DNA from: Symsagittifera roscoffensis
Taxonomy: Eukaryota > Xenacoelomorpha > Acoela > Convolutidae
DNA: 64,000 bases
Direction: 5' to 3'
NCBI RefSeq assembly: GCF_963678635.1
Contig: NC_087066.1
Coordinates: 19,377,996 to 19,441,995, forward strand
Both the position numbers and the translations under genes were made by a program. The notes below the pieces were generated by a model, which had not been told where the DNA came from, ran no database searches, and was given only the letters and a program-made list of their open reading frames with translations. Positions 1 through 13,128 of this stretch are shown piece after piece. Position 1 is the stretch's first letter, and each line of letters opens with the position of its first letter.

Positions 1-3000
1 AACCCTGATGCGAAAGAAGTTGTGCAGTCACTGGTTGAAAAAATCCCTGACGACATACTTGAACAGACTCGGGTTAGGAAAAAGAAAGTGGCGTTCAAGG
101 AAGAAGCTGAATACCTGGGACTAGGTCAAGAGTCCGGGGAGTGGTCCACGTCCACGGAGGAAGGGGACACTGAGGAAGGAAATTTGTCCGGGGAGTGTGA
201 ACTATGGGATGAGGACTCGGATGAGAGCAGCGACAATCAGGATAGTCTATGCATGATATTGGCGGAAGAGAAGATTAGACACCGTGACAGGGAATTACAA
301 ACAGATCCATCCTCAGGAACGTACAATTTGGACGTACAAGAAGTACGAGGAGGTGAAGAACTTGAAAGAACTGCAGTTTCGAGGAAACCATTCAGGGAAC
401 TATCATGCAACTCAAATGTCAGAACAAATTTGGTGCCAGAAGATGATATGAAGATCGTGAAGAGGGTAATATGCGTGAAGCTGAATGATGACATCCACAA
501 CCCTGGGGAAATGAATGGACAGATCATGGCACTAAAGGAACATGTCAAGGCGAGATATAGGCTGTCGGACCTGATAAGAGCCCAAAAGAATGACAAGATG
601 ACAAGTAACCTCTCCAAATGGATCCGGACGGGGTCCAAAGAGAAAGGGGAACTCGAAGAAGACAGCTACAAGATCTTGAGCCAGTTCTACAAAGAAAAGA
701 AAGATTTACTCTATCACACAGCTGACGTGGTGGTAGCGTGCAAGAGAAAAGATGAGGAGAAGATATTACACAAGCACAACGTCATCATATTACAACAATT
801 GTATCAGACAGAGGTGTTATTCAGATCGCACGACCAAATGGGGCACCAGGGGATAGAAAAGGTGCAACAAAGAATACTTCACAGAATTGATTGGCCAGCA
901 TTGAGGAAAACTTGCGAGAGATGGATGAATGCATGCCTGGCATGCCTACAGGTAACAGACCCAAGGAAGATGAAATTCCCACTCAAGTCGGTTGAAAGCT
1001 CAGAATGTAATGAAGTGGTGCAGATAGACCATCAAAAGATCTGCATGACGGAGTCGGGGTATAACCAGATACTGGTTATAATAGACCACTTCACAAAGTT
1101 GGCAGAAGCGGTGCCGTGTCAAACAGCCTCGGCAGAGGAGACTTGTGACCACCTGATAACTCATTGGATATCGAGGTATGGTTGTCCAATGACTTTTCAG
1201 TCAGACAACGGCAAGGCCTTTGTGGGGGATTTGACCAAAGAATTAATGAAGAGGTCACACATTGCTCAAGCACACTCAACGACTTACCATCCTCAGACCA
1301 ACGGGCTGGTAGAGAGACAGAATAGAACGTTGGTGAACATGCTGAGGGTATACTGCTCAAGATACATGACAGACTGGGATAAATATCTGCCGCAAGTCGT
1401 AGGGGCGTACAACAGTACGCAACACTCAACAACGGGCATCAGTCCTTTCATGATGTTGACGGGCAGGGAGAGAGCAATGCCCCTGACATTCTTTTACCTG
1501 GAATACGAAGGGAAGAGGACGTCGCCTCAAGCTTACGTGAAAGAAGCGACCAGGAGACAGCAGGAACTAAACGAGCTATGCAGGAGGAACACTGCGCAAG
1601 CACAAATGAGACAGCGCAAGAAATATGATGAAAAGATATTACAGGCGAAGCCATATGAGGTGGGCCAGTATGTGTGGGTCTTCCAGAATTTCATACCACC
1701 CAAAGGGACAAAGAAACCACTCAAGAAAAGGAGAGGACCATTCATGATAACGGAAGTACATCAACAAGGACGGTTCTACCGCTTGAGTACTGGGCGAGCA
1801 GTACATTATGAAAATCTGAAGCCTCATGTCCCATCCCCAGAGGACTGGTGTATACCAAAGGACATGGAGGGACTTGAGTACCTACTGGTGGAGCCAGCAT
1901 GTGAAGTGAACGAAAGAGGCACAAGAGAGATAAATGATGGCAATGAGAACTTGAGTTTGGATGACAATGAAAAAATAGAAGCGGACTCTGAAGCGGAATC
2001 TTTTATGGAAGAAGACTGGAACGATTCGGAGAAAGGTGAGGTGCCGAAGTGGACAGAACCAGACTTATCAATACCGGCGGGGACAAGGAGTGGCAATCGC
2101 AAACGGACAGGCATGAGGTAGAACAGGTACGGAGACGATTTCCTGATTGATAAGATACAGCCCGATGACCTAAGCAAAGAGCTACTAAGTGTGGGCGAAC
2201 TGGCAGCTGATGATGAATGGCAAATCATCAATGATAATGAACACTACCCACAGGAAGACTACTCGACACCAGAGCGGGAGACGGACTTGGAATAGAGCGA
2301 GATAGAGAGGAGGGAGAATACGAACTTGAGGATATTAGAATGGACGCGCGATGTCGAGAACGGAAGCGACGAAGGACAAAGCACACAACAAGTTCACATA
2401 TCAGCGGGAAAGCACATGAAAACGGAAAATCCCCTCTTCGGCTGGACGGCAACAGACAGGCCGCTTGACATTCAGCCAGATAATTCAGACCCAGCATCCT
2501 CGACGGGGATGTCGATAAATATTTTTGTCCGTGGAGTGGGGGTAGGACTTACCCACACCGAAAATTTAATGATAAAGAAACTCAGGGAAGTGAGAAAAAC
2601 GAGCGGACTGGAACTGGATGGGGAGGAGGCTGAGCCTACCATACGACGGAATTTCAAAACGAAGTTTGAAATACCAAACGAATACTCGGAAAACATCCTG
2701 ATAACGGATAGTGACTTCATTCTGTCAGACAGGACTAGCGCAATCTGTATCACGGCGGACATGAGTTTCAAATCAAGACTGGAGGCCGACTTCAAGAGAG
2801 AGTACCAGTTTCTGTTTAGACAGAGACCGGAGCTGGGAGGAATGGCTGCGCTTCCACCATCAGTAGCACAAGTCCCAGGCAATTACCTGTGCTTCCTAGT
2901 GACGAGGGTCAATGACAGGAACACGATCGATCCTGAACACGTGATGTTGGCACTAACAAGACTACGAGACTTCATGAAGAAGGATAACGGAGGTCTCAAT

Positions 3001-3030
3001 GCCGGTCTATGACCCGAACAGCCGGTCTCG
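1..3030 (+). pseudogene. pol: Copy A pol 3' part: integrase and macro-like tail (broken)
   Basis: The frame is open from base 1 to a TAG at 2119-2121, then continues in the same frame past a second TAG at 2293-2295. It encodes an HHCC zinc region (His pair near 832-846, CLAC near 937-946), the integrase core with QIDH (first Asp, about 1024), QSDN (second Asp, about 1203) and GLVER (Glu, about 1309), then a GPF motif near 1735. An acidic linker follows, then the macro-domain-like module described under copy C. Three residues are missing in that module relative to C, the frame shifts near 2975, and the last 35 or so codons are gone. The integrase core itself has all catalytic residues. The first frame break is therefore after integrase, so loss of function came mainly from the later parts. 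Confidence 0.88.
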
Positions 3031-3458
3031 AGTTGAGTATGAAGGGATCTCAAGTTGGGTATTGGGGCACGGCACAGGTAAAAGGATCTTAAAGGTGATT
3101 GGCATGACAATTAAATTTTAAATGATTGATGGTGCTAAAACATAAAATGAATCTGCATGCTTTTAGAAAATTTCCAATTGAACTATTTTAGTAGAACGAA
3201 AAGGAAAAGGTTTTAACTATAGTGGCAGGGGGGTTTTAGGTTAGGAACATAGCATGTTAGTCTAAAGATCAAGTGTTAGTTTCAGATTGATTTGGTAAAG
3301 TCAAATTGACTACCCAACTACACTCAATTGAAAGAAAAGAAGTTCTTGAACGAACACTTAAGTTGAACAACGCTTCAAGAAGTTAATTCTCAAGTACTCA
3401 AGTTGGTACGCTAATACTCAAGTTGGTTAATACTCAAGATCATCTAGAAATTATAGAA
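3031..3458 (+). other. Copy A pol-X1 spacer (non-coding)
   Basis: This AT-rich spacer matches the 36,834-37,341 spacer of copy C, for example around the segment containing GGCATGACAATT. Near its end the string ACTCAAGTTGG repeats (about 3395-3426), parallel to a short tandem repeat at the same place in C. No ORF is conserved here. By position it could hold a splice acceptor, internal promoter or ribosome-entry element for X1, but nothing in the sequence proves which. Confidence 0.6.
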
Positions 3459-6400
3459 ATGGCAGATCGATTCTGGAAGTCCATGCCATCGGCTCTGAAA
3501 AGGCCTACGCTCGATGAATTATACAGACGCTTGAGGGACCTGGATTATACCCAGGTGGATGAGAGGATGGCAGTGATGCTGAACGCCATCCTCCAGCTAG
3601 AAGAACAGGGTGAATGCAGGGAGTCTGCAACAGAAGCTGTCTTGATGGTCGGCTACACCACTGAGGGAAAATCCAACCAAGAGCAAACCAGATGGCTGTC
3701 CTGGAATGTGGATGGAGGAATAAGGGGATTCGACTTGGCAAGGAACCCTGGCTTGGGCAACAACACCGAGTATGGCGCAGGGCAGTTCCCACTACCGATC
3801 AGACCATCAGCAAGATCAACGGGCCAGAGCACGATTAAGATGCCATCGATGACTCGAGCGCAACAAACGGGAGAAGCGTATCCGGACCTCAGTACTCTGA
3901 AGAGAGAACTTGAGAGGACTCAGCGGGAGAGGAACAAAGCGAACCTCGACCGGGATCAAGCGAAGCTTGAGAGAGATCAGGCAAATCTGGAGAGAGATCA
4001 AGCGGTCGTCGAAAAGGACCAAGCGCGGAGGGAACTTGATATGCTGAAGGCCGAGCATCTACAAGAACAAAGGGTGCGAGACAAAGCCGCGAATTGTGAA
4101 CAGCTGAAGTCGGAACTTGAAAGAATCCAGCAACGACAACGCGAGCTCGATATGCAGAAGGGAGCCAGGCCCAAGGAACGAATGGTTACCGGCTCAAGGC
4201 CAGAGTCGCGTATGGAGGTGGACGAAGCTCCCAGATCGAAGGGACGATTTAACCTTGACCGCGCGGCTCAGGAGCATATGAATGAGGGGTTGGAGGTATG
4301 GATACCAACTGAGTCAACGTCCTCCCTGCGTGGCCTAGAGACACAAGCGATACGTCCATTGATGGACGTCGCACTGCCTGGGTATACCCCAAGTTCAACC
4401 CCGAGCGGTAGTCAGGTGAGTGGCAGCTCGTCACGTCTGAAAGTATTGAACGAGAGGCTACAACTAAGGAATCGTGAGAGTCCAGCAAGAGTGGAGCTAC
4501 CCCCGACGTGGAAGGAGCAACCTATCAGGAATGTGGTAATCTCAAGCTACAAGAAGAACACGGAAGGCAGATACCACAGGCACAATCGCATGGATTGGTT
4601 CACGGCACAAAGAGTCAGGAGGGATTGCTTCCATGACGCGGCTTGGGTGGAATACCTCACGCAGCCACGTGTGCCAGAGGGGACGGTCCACCTAATCGTA
4701 GGGGACAGCCTGCTGCGGGTGCTGACCCGGATTCAATCACAATGGCAAACGGGGATCTTGAGTTTCGCTGGAGCTGCGACGCCACAGATATTGGCATCAC
4801 TTGAGATGCTAGGGATGGCGAGAGTATATACGGTGACTCTAATGATCGGGACGAATGACGTGTCCAGGGGGGAGTCCAGGAAGGTGATGAAGCTACATGA
4901 CAAAATGAGCTGCATGCTTGAGGAATTGCGGATTCAAATGGATCCTGCCATTCTCACGGTGTGTACCATTCCCTAAAACATGAAGGCGGACCAACACGCG
5001 ATGGAAATGAACACGAAGGTGCGAAACCTGAACGAAATAATCAGGCAAATACATCAAAGGAGTGTCCTTCCCGTTGGATTACTGGACGTAGCCGAGCAGA
5101 TGGAGCGATCTGTTTTCCCCGACGATGCATCCTCAGACGGGATCCACTTTGACGGGCCTAGGGGAGTGGAATGGTTGAATGATGTCTTCCAAAGGCACAT
5201 AAGCGCGTTGGAGGCAGAATTGCTGGAGACAGCCCAATTCACATTCGGGCCACCTCCAAATCCGCCTTTCTTTAACTCAAGAACTTTATCCAGTCGCCTG
5301 GGAGCGACGGCCGATTCTAGAGACAGCTCGAGGAGCAGCCGGACCAGATTACCGGGTGCAGCACCCATAGAGGCCGAGGAGGCAACGTCATCAACACCCT
5401 CAGAGTTCGGTAGTATCCTCGGTGGTAGTGGTGGAGAGCAAGAGGGTGGAGAGACCGGCGGAGACCAGTCGGTCGAGATATCTGGAGAAGGCAAAGGAGC
5501 TGGACTTGGAAGATCTGGAATGCAGGCAAGAGTTGGCGGAAGCTTTGGGTCTCGAGCGAGTGTCACATGAAGACTTGGGTAGACACCAGTGCGTGGACTG
5601 GTTGAAGGCTCACGAGACGCATTTCTCAAGAGCGAAAATAATGGAGACGGCGGATCTTACTGGGATTCCCATAAAATCGGTCATGGTACCTATCAATTAC
5701 AGGCCTCTCAAGTTGCTGGGGAGTCCGGGACTCATAGTGGAGCCCCCCAAACATCGAACGAGCATTGCCAGAATTAGGTTGGCAACTCCAGCACAGTTGA
5801 GGGTGGTGGACAAACTGTTGGACCCAAGGGAAATGGAACTGCCGGATGCCGCCTATGAAGGCACGAGGTTGGCAAACGATCCTAGATACGGAAAACCCTG
5901 CGGGAACACCCAATTGGCCAAGACCTTGGCAGTTAACGACAGAGCAGATCCAGCTGCCGCGAGGGTGGTCATCGTAGCGGGATCGGACTTCGAGGGAACG
6001 TCTCCCAAGTTGTTCTGGCCGGAGACTTTGATATACTCACTGCCAGGAGCTGAGCTGAACCAAATGTTAACCTTGTTGGTAGCAATAAAATCGGAGATGC
6101 CTTGCGAGCCCGAGCTACTACTGTTTGCGGGAATGAATGACCACCTGCATGCGACTGGGTTTCTTGAGCAGCTCAAGGGCGATGAACCGGCGCCGAAGAG
6201 AATCTGGGAAGCTATCCAGACGTTATTTGCAGCGATGAATGAGGTACGGGAGAACGTTACCTCACGGTTTGGTTCCAAGACAAGAGTGTGTTCACGACGT
6301 GTCCCGGGTACGCGAGCATGCCTCCCGCTCTGCAATTTGTATATGCAGTCTTGATCTTAATAGCCGAGGGGAATGGATGGCGGATCCTGATGGCAGCTCC

Positions 6401-6680
6401 CAATAGGGAGTTGGAACCGACGAACTTGAGGCTTCGCAAGTCAGAACTGGCGGCGGCGTGGGCGGATGTGTCCCACGCGTTGAGGGGCTTCTACGAGTTA
6501 GCAGATATCCTCATTGTATTGGACGAGGTCCTCTTGCTGGAGATATCGAACTTCGCCAGACAACTCAAGTTCAGTCCGGTTATAGGGGACGATCATCCAA
6601 TTATAACTCACCTGACGGCCAGCCTGTGGTTTCGAAGCATGGAATTGACTATCACAAGCTCCACCAGTAAGTCTAGAGGA
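3459..6680 (+). pseudogene. Copy A ORF X1: coiled coil, SGNH hydrolase, second SGNH-like domain (broken)
   Basis: The start ATG at 3459 (MADRFW) matches the X1 start of copy C. Codons of a charged coiled coil cover about 3890-4180. SGNH motifs follow: GDSL near 4708-4719, GTND near 4849-4860, and DGIHF near 5137-5151. A single nonsense codon (TAA, 4974-4976, where C has Tyr) splits the hydrolase, and the same frame continues to 5570. The frame then shifts near 5420 to the ORF ending at 6354, and shifts again near 6290 through loss of one base. Codons for about 100 residues after the motif ILMAAP (6390-6640) survive here but are deleted in C, so A shows the fuller C-terminus of X1. Confidence 0.82.
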
Positions 6681-6687
6681 CCGAGCA

Positions 6688-9600
6688 ATGAAAGAAAGAA
6701 CGTTAGCCGCAACAGAGAAGCAGCTGGAGTCGATGGTGTATCGACTGACACAAGAAAGAGGCAGGTGGCCATTCCTGACACCAAGGTTGGAAAACGCTAC
6801 GGAGAAGACGAGGGAGAATGCTCCACCTCTTGTGAAGCAAATCTGGGATTTTCTTGAGGAGCAGCTGGAAGTGGCCGAGAAAAGGGAAATGACGGTGACC
6901 AGGTTCGTCACAGCTGCCAACGAGGTCACAATTGGAGGATTCTGGAGGGAGCACGCAAAGGGCGAGCTGAGAACAAGGAGGGATCACGAGATTCTTGAAT
7001 TCTTGAGTCCTTGTTGAGGAAAGCAGTTCATGGCTGGAGTGTTTAGTGCAAAGGAGACCATCTTTGGAGCCTTTGTACAAGAAATCCTGAACATGCCTAT
7101 CAGCCTGTTTTTGGCACTGTACCTGGTTTACACGAGGTACCTATTCAATATGGGTCCAGCGTACATGTTCAGTCGGGGTGTGGAAACACTCCGGATTGAC
7201 GGGTATCTGGCACTGGTGCTCCTGACCCATGGTGAACTGGTGTCATTTCATCGACTAACGAAAAATGGGGAGCCCCTGGCGATGGGAAAAACCCACTCGA
7301 GCATTGACACCTATTCATGTAAGAGTGCTGCAGGGCTAAAGACGCTGCTAGTGGAGTACCTCCTGATGCAGAACCGACACATGACTGGTGAGGAAAAGAA
7401 TCCAAAGACGAAAAATGAATAAAGGAAAGTGAATGGGGGCATGCCTCTGTTGACAGACCTGTGCCTGGCAATGGGATCGGACCCAATGGGGATAATCCGG
7501 GGGCTAGAGGAGGTCGTAACCTGCATTTATGGACCAGCCGTGACATACGCGTTTCCAGGTCCTCTGGTGACAGCTTATCGCAACTCCGTGACACACTTGA
7601 GCCTCATAAGTATACTGGATGGGACGACACTCAATTGGTGTCAGCAAGAGGTGCTGAGGGCACAAATGAGCAACACGGTGCTCTTCGGAAAAGTGAAGGA
7701 TCCAGAGTTGATGGTGTACAATTTTCGAGGACAACTGCAGTGTAGGATGGGAGGTAAACGCGAAGGCCCCATCGAAACTTACCCCAAGTTCTGGAACCTA
7801 AATCCCCTGACGGCGAGTGGACAAGAGGTCTTGAGAATTCCTGCATGGAAGAAAAGCTTCGAGTTGGTCAAGAGGGATCTAGAGGCAATACTGGAGAAGG
7901 AAGTCTTGCCAACAACCATTCCAGAGTTCCCAATGGTAAGGAGAAGGACCCTGGGAATGAACAGTTCCCTGGTGGTCCCGTCCCTGTTCGCGAGAGCAGC
8001 GGCGGAAGGGCAGCAGAGGGAATTCACCGATGGCTGGGATCCCCTATTCATTGGCTACACTGCAGCAGTCTATTTTCACACCTGTGACATAAAAATAAAC
8101 TCCTGGACGACTCAAGCGAAGAAGATGAGAGGCTCAAGGCCCCCAAAATTCGAGGTACGAGAGATCTTGAGAACGCTTGATCGGGCGGGTTTGGAGAATA
8201 TTTTACCGGTGTGGGACGATGGCAGGATGATTGTAGAAGAAGGACACATAGCAATAAAAGACGAAATGAAGTTTGCCACGAGAAAATACCGGGCACCTTA
8301 CGGGCTGGAACAGGTGGAGATGAGACAGGAGGGGAAGGTGCTGGACGCAGCAGGCCCGTTGTACGTGGCTCTGACGGAATACAGGAAACCGGATCCAAAG
8401 ACACCATCATCTCTGTCGGTGGGCACCCCTGGAGATAAAAGGAGCGGCCCTGTAGAAGATCGGTTCAGGAGGATTCTTGAGAGAAGAAGAGTCGAATCAG
8501 GAGAGGAAAGCACGGACGAGACTTTCAGCGAGGCAGGAGAGGATATGGAAGTGGGAAACACACTGGAGCCAAAGCCATCAGAGGAGGAGTTCACCACTCA
8601 AGAACTGTTGAAGGATCTGAGCGGAGAAAATTGGGCAGACACTGCCACGCCACCTCTGACCTCACCTACCCGCAAGAATCTAGAGTTGCCACTGACGAGC
8701 GGGACTTCTAATATGGGAATGATACTCTTGAGCGCAGAAGGAAGGGAGAAAAATACCTTCGAGGGAAACAGGGATATGTTCCTAGGCACTCTGGATGAGG
8801 ACGCTTGGCGAGAATTCTTGAGCGATTTCAATCGAGAAGTGGATGGCGAGATCACACTGGATGATTTCAAGGAAGAACTGTGCGACACAGTGGTGAAGTT
8901 CGGAGAGCCCGTCCTGATGGGGACGGGTCTGGAGGAGAAAGCTAGAGGAGAACTGCTGAGCAAGATGGTCGAGTTGAGAAAGACATCACGGAAGACCAAA
9001 GAAGACGAATGTAAAGACAGCTCTACTCTGAAACAAAAAACTGGCAATACAATAATTGAAAGTGTAAGGGGAGATAAGGTCAAAACTAGTAATATAATTA
9101 AAAGTACTAATATCCTTAAGGCTCGAGCAGGGGGAGGCAAGAGTTGGAAGGGTTGGATGGAGACATAGAGGTCGAATCAGTGATGATAACGGCAACGCCC
9201 CCAAGTAAAGACGTGAGGTCTAGCAAGAGGAAGAGAGAGGTAGAGGGATTGGGTAGTCCTTCGGCGCATGCGGTCTCCGAGAAAAACCTGAGGGAGACGG
9301 CGCCCATGGTTCTGGCGCGATGCAAGACTGCGGCCTACAAGAGTAGTGCTGAGCCCAGGAAACTACTCGAAATGGAAAAGGAAATGGAGGTTTCGGTTTC
9401 CACCAACTCGACATCTGAAGAAGACTTCAGGCCCCAGAAGACGAACATGAAGAGAGGTTCAACGAGTGGACAGACATGGGAAGTGGATGTTGGAAAAAAT
9501 TGGGTCTCGAAGGAGCACCAGGCCATAGGGAAGCAAGTAACGAGCGATCCTCTTGAGAGGAATAAAACGAGGAACACCTCCCGGCCATGGTGGGTGGCCC

Positions 9601-11575
9601 TCGAGACACTGAAGGAACTGGAAGACTGCCTAAAGAAGCTCGACAGTGGAGTGTCACGCAGGCGACGTAACCGGGCTACCCAGCAGAAGGCTGAGATTAA
9701 CAAACTAGAATTGGGGAGCCAACTGACGAGAACTTGGCAGAACTTGTTGAGGGATCATTTTGAGGAAGCGATGAGGACATCCTCATCGGCATCGCCGTTG
9801 ATGGCGAATCCTTTCATTAGAACCGCAGGAAACTGATGTTCGCGTGGAGCCTGGTGGGAATAGAGTTAGAGACACTGACTTCGTACGACAAGTTGAAATT
9901 GGGAGGCAAAAATCTAGAGGTGTATCAAGTACTGATGCAGCACATTGCTAGGGATAATTCAGGCTTGAGTCTGGCAAGGAGGAAAGATGCTACCTGTTTC
10001 TTGAGGTGGATAATGTCGATGATGACAGATAGTACTATCCTAGCATGTCACCAAAGAGCGATCGGAAGTAAGACATTGGAAAGGAGAGTCTCAGCAGTCA
10101 TCTTGAACGTATACCAGAATACTGGGATAGAAAAGGAGGATGGTTCCAGACAACCTCTAGAGAGCCACAGAAAGCGAGACGAGATACGGAGATTTTACAA
10201 CAAGAAGTTCGAGGAGGAACACGACGTAAACCGTAACTTGGCCTCATCAGGGGAGTACTCGAGACCCAATAAGAAGGGAGAATATCAGTACGTGTCTGGA
10301 GTGATGGGGATGGCGTACAATCCGTTCTTGGATTCATTGGCCGGAGGCGCTCACAGGAACTACGAGGTAGCGGAGCTACTGAAGTTCTGAACGGAGAAAA
10401 TAGTGGAAATAGACACAGTGGAGAGAGAGAGAGACCGAGCTTAGGCTTGATTCTCGAGAAAACGCCAGAGGTGATAAGCGTACCGCGCTCAAGTAAAAGA
10501 GTTGAACTGAAGATGGGTAATGGGAATGGCATGTTAATCACGAATCTGGGAGTGGTGAGGAAATTGCTAAGGCCCTCCTGGTGCTCACATCCCCACGCGA
10601 GCCTGGTTGAGGAAGTCACGGAAGAGTGAGGTTAGCACCGACGGAAGATGAAGATCTAGCAACATTGGGTATAGTGCACAAACTGATCTTACCTCAGGTG
10701 AAGGAGTCAGGCGAAAAGACGAATAAGCTAGGGTCGGCAAAGAAGATGGAGCCGGGTAGTTGTCTTGGTTCGACGTGTGGGAGTGGAGAGCACACCTGTG
10801 ACGGACGGTCATGCGTTAGGATACAATCCTTTCAAAAAGAAGATTTAGTCACTTGGTTTGAAGACATCACGGAGAGGGAGAAGAGTGAGGTACAGATAGT
10901 GGCTGAGTGTTAAGCAAGTACCACTGTGAACATAGCAACAGCTCTGGGGTTCTTCTCAAGGATGTGCAGTCTGCAGTCATTAGAGAGGCTAGAGTCTGAA
11001 CACCACTTGGTGACCGCGTTGAGTGTGGAGTCATGGCCCGGGGTGTTGCAGGTAACCCAGAAACACATCAAGAGCTGGAAGGTTGGACTTGAAGCGGAAA
11101 TGGGATTTCCCATGAGCGAAGCCTATGGTCTGCCTCTAAATGCGAAGTCCTTTGTAGGGTCTGTTATGGCCAACCTGTGCGGCAGCTACTACCCACTGCA
11201 CATGGCGATGGTGGAGGTATCCAGCCAAAGGGTGTTGATAGACAAAGGCTTCTCGGTGCCCAAGTGCGTAAGGTTGGCTCGGATGTCGCATCACTCACAC
11301 AGGTTGTTGAGAAAAATCCGAGGAACAGTGCCGAGAGAGCAGAGGGATGACTTGAGTGAAATCTGGGGGGAAGAGCTCTTGAGTTTGGAAAGTGAGAACA
11401 CAAGTGACCACGAGAGACAAAGCGTGATCGGAAAACCGGTGGGTGGTGCTCCAAATGTGGAGGAGAACGATACGATACACGAGAAGAAGATGGAGCTCGA
11501 ACCTCTCCTGGAAGCCTCGGGAGAGCGCAACCTTAGGAGTATTGAAATCACACATGGTGCCAGTCGGTCATATCT
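6688..11575 (+). pseudogene. Copy A ORF X2, giant protein of unknown family (broken, 3' end lost)
   Basis: A possible start is the ATG at 6688. The sequence aligns throughout with the 1,855-codon ORF of copy C. Lesions visible by comparison are TGG-to-stop changes at 7015-7017, 7420-7422 and 10388-10390, a TAC-to-TAA change near 10911, a one-base loss in a G run near 9130, a one-base loss near 9830, and a shift between 10390 and 10447. The Cys cluster (SCL near 10758, then C at about 10776, 10797 and 10812) is kept. The frame runs a few codons into the LTR and stops at 11582, so the C-terminal Cys-rich and acidic parts are missing. I do not recognise a family. Confidence 0.8.
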
Positions 11576-12536
11576 GGAAGTTTGACCTTGAGGAACACGA
11601 AAATACGTGGTTTTGGAATGAAGTTTTATTTTTCAAAAATTCGAATGGAGCCTGTCATGCTCAGTTTTCTCGCGACAACTGAAAACATAAAATAAAAGAT
11701 CAGAACGACCGAATTAACAATTGTGGGAAAGTGACGGAAAAACAGCGAGAAATTGCTATTCGCAATTTCCAAGATAACAATAAAAACCACTAGAGTAGAG
11801 CTGTCCTATCTTGATATAGGAGACAGTGATTACAAAAAAAGATCGTAATCTAGCTGAACCAGAGTGAGCCTTCGGTGGAAAGGTGGACAACCGAAGTGTC
11901 CCAATGGTCCAGAACCAAAACTCCATTCTTGAGATAAAACTTGTTCGATTAGAACTTATTGAATCAAACTTAATTCCCCGATCATTCTCAAGTTGATTAC
12001 TAATTTAGTTACCTCTAGTTCTCGAGTGTGGTGCTATGTGAATACCTAATTTAATTTTCTCGAGTGTATTTTATGATTGTTATGTTGAGGTAAGGCGAGT
12101 TTTAGGTTGATCCATCTGAAATGAAGCAAAGTTCCACCGTCTAATAAAAAGTAACTTAACGGATTGTTCCGACCCTGTTTTTAACGGCGTTCGTGTATTT
12201 TGGGTATCTCGAGTCCTAAGTATGGGGACGTTTTTATTTTCTAGAGTGGGGGATATTTTGGTAGTGGCCTTTAAGCTGTAACGAGTTCTAGTCTCCGAGA
12301 CCCAGCTATATGAGTGTGTTCGCATGTAAACGAAAGCTGATCAAAGGTCGTTTGACTGATGGCCTAAAAATAGTAACTTCATACTTCGCCCTAAACAGAC
12401 CAGAAAATCAACTGGCAAGTTTGAGACGTTAAAAAACGAGTAGAATTAAGGTAACTGACGCCTGCCAGTCGTTAATAGGTACTTTTTCTACGCTCCGTCA
12501 CCGTGTAGTATTTGATAGTATTGGGCGAATGTTACA
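11555..12536 (+). repeat. LTR shared by copies A (3' LTR) and B (5' LTR)
   Basis: It begins TGGTGCCAGTCGG and ends GTTACA, compared with TGTGCCAGTCGG...GTTACA in copy C. The first three quarters align with the C LTR; the last 240 or so bases do not, apart from the terminal CGAATGTTACA. It contains an AATAAA at about 11,690. The left side abuts X2 of A and the right side abuts a primer-binding site and leader, so the same LTR serves two elements in tandem. Non-coding. Confidence 0.85.
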
Positions 12537-12548
12537 TAGACGTTTTTA

Positions 12549-12563
12549 TGGCGCTCCTGGGTG
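12549..12563 (+). promoter_or_regulatory. Putative tRNA primer-binding site of copy B
   Basis: TGGCGCTCCTGGGTG starts with the TGG expected for pairing to a tRNA CCA end. The identical 15-mer lies at the same place in copy C (minus strand, 48,607-48,621). It is 12 bases from the LTR end, farther than usual. I cannot assign the tRNA by eye. Confidence 0.55.
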
Positions 12564-12665
12564 GGCCTGTTAGAGGCTTGAGACCATCATGATCAGCAAA
12601 CGTTTCAGCTAAGAACCCTCCGCTCCGGGCGTATGCCCGAGTTAGAGGCCTTAGTGACCTCTGTT

Positions 12666-12751
12666 GTACTAGGGGAAGGTGCGTACCCTCCGCCTAGTAC
12701 TATTTAGCTTTTTAACCTAGTTAACACTGAAAATACCTGGGGCCGGAGGGT
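12666..12751 (+). promoter_or_regulatory. Leader hairpin 1 with a competing stem
   Basis: ACCCTCCG (12,685-12,692) pairs with CGGAGGGT (12,744-12,751), spanning 67 bases. A second stem, GTACTAGG (12,666-12,673) with CCTAGTAC (12,693-12,700), has the first arm of the other stem in its loop, so the two helices either compete or form a pseudoknot. Confidence 0.5.
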
Positions 12752-13061
12752 TAGGTGGGAAGTCATGAACCCGCTTGTCGCAAGGTACCGGGACCGAAAA
12801 GAATCAAAGAGAAAGCGTAAGACCAAACAAAAATAGTGTATAACCAAGAAAAAACCAAAAAACAGACTTATTTGAAAACAAAAAAGTACAAAAAAAACAG
12901 TAAAAAATCCAAAAAAGACCAAAAACAATAAAAAATCTAAAGTGACAGTTTATATGTTATTTCCGGACGAGATGTGATCTGACCTTCCTACTTGCTGTTG
13001 TTTCAGATTGATTTATATCATTTGAGATAGAAAGGTTTTGTGTTTTGGTGACGGGTTGGGT

Positions 13062-13128
13062 ACCCTCCCTTGAGTGTAATTTGAGAATTTAAGCAAGTTA
13101 ATGGTGATTTTGCCGGTGACCGGAGGGT
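13062..13128 (+). promoter_or_regulatory. Leader hairpin 2
   Basis: ACCCTCC (13,062-13,068) pairs with GGAGGGT (13,122-13,128), again spanning 67 bases. Confidence 0.45.

Larger units (their letters stand above)
1..11554 (+). mobile_element. Copy A: giant Ty3/Gypsy-like LTR retroelement, 5' truncated by window edge
   Basis: The order of parts is integrase half of pol, spacer, X1, X2, then an LTR, matching copy C read on the opposite strand. Protein-level similarity to C looks about 80-85% by eye. The open frame reaches base 1, so the element continues to the left of the window. X2 stops abruptly at the LTR: about the last 240 codons, the 3' untranslated part and the polypurine tract seen in C are missing. 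Numerous nonsense and frameshift changes make A a dead copy. Its LTR is shared with copy B. Confidence 0.9.
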
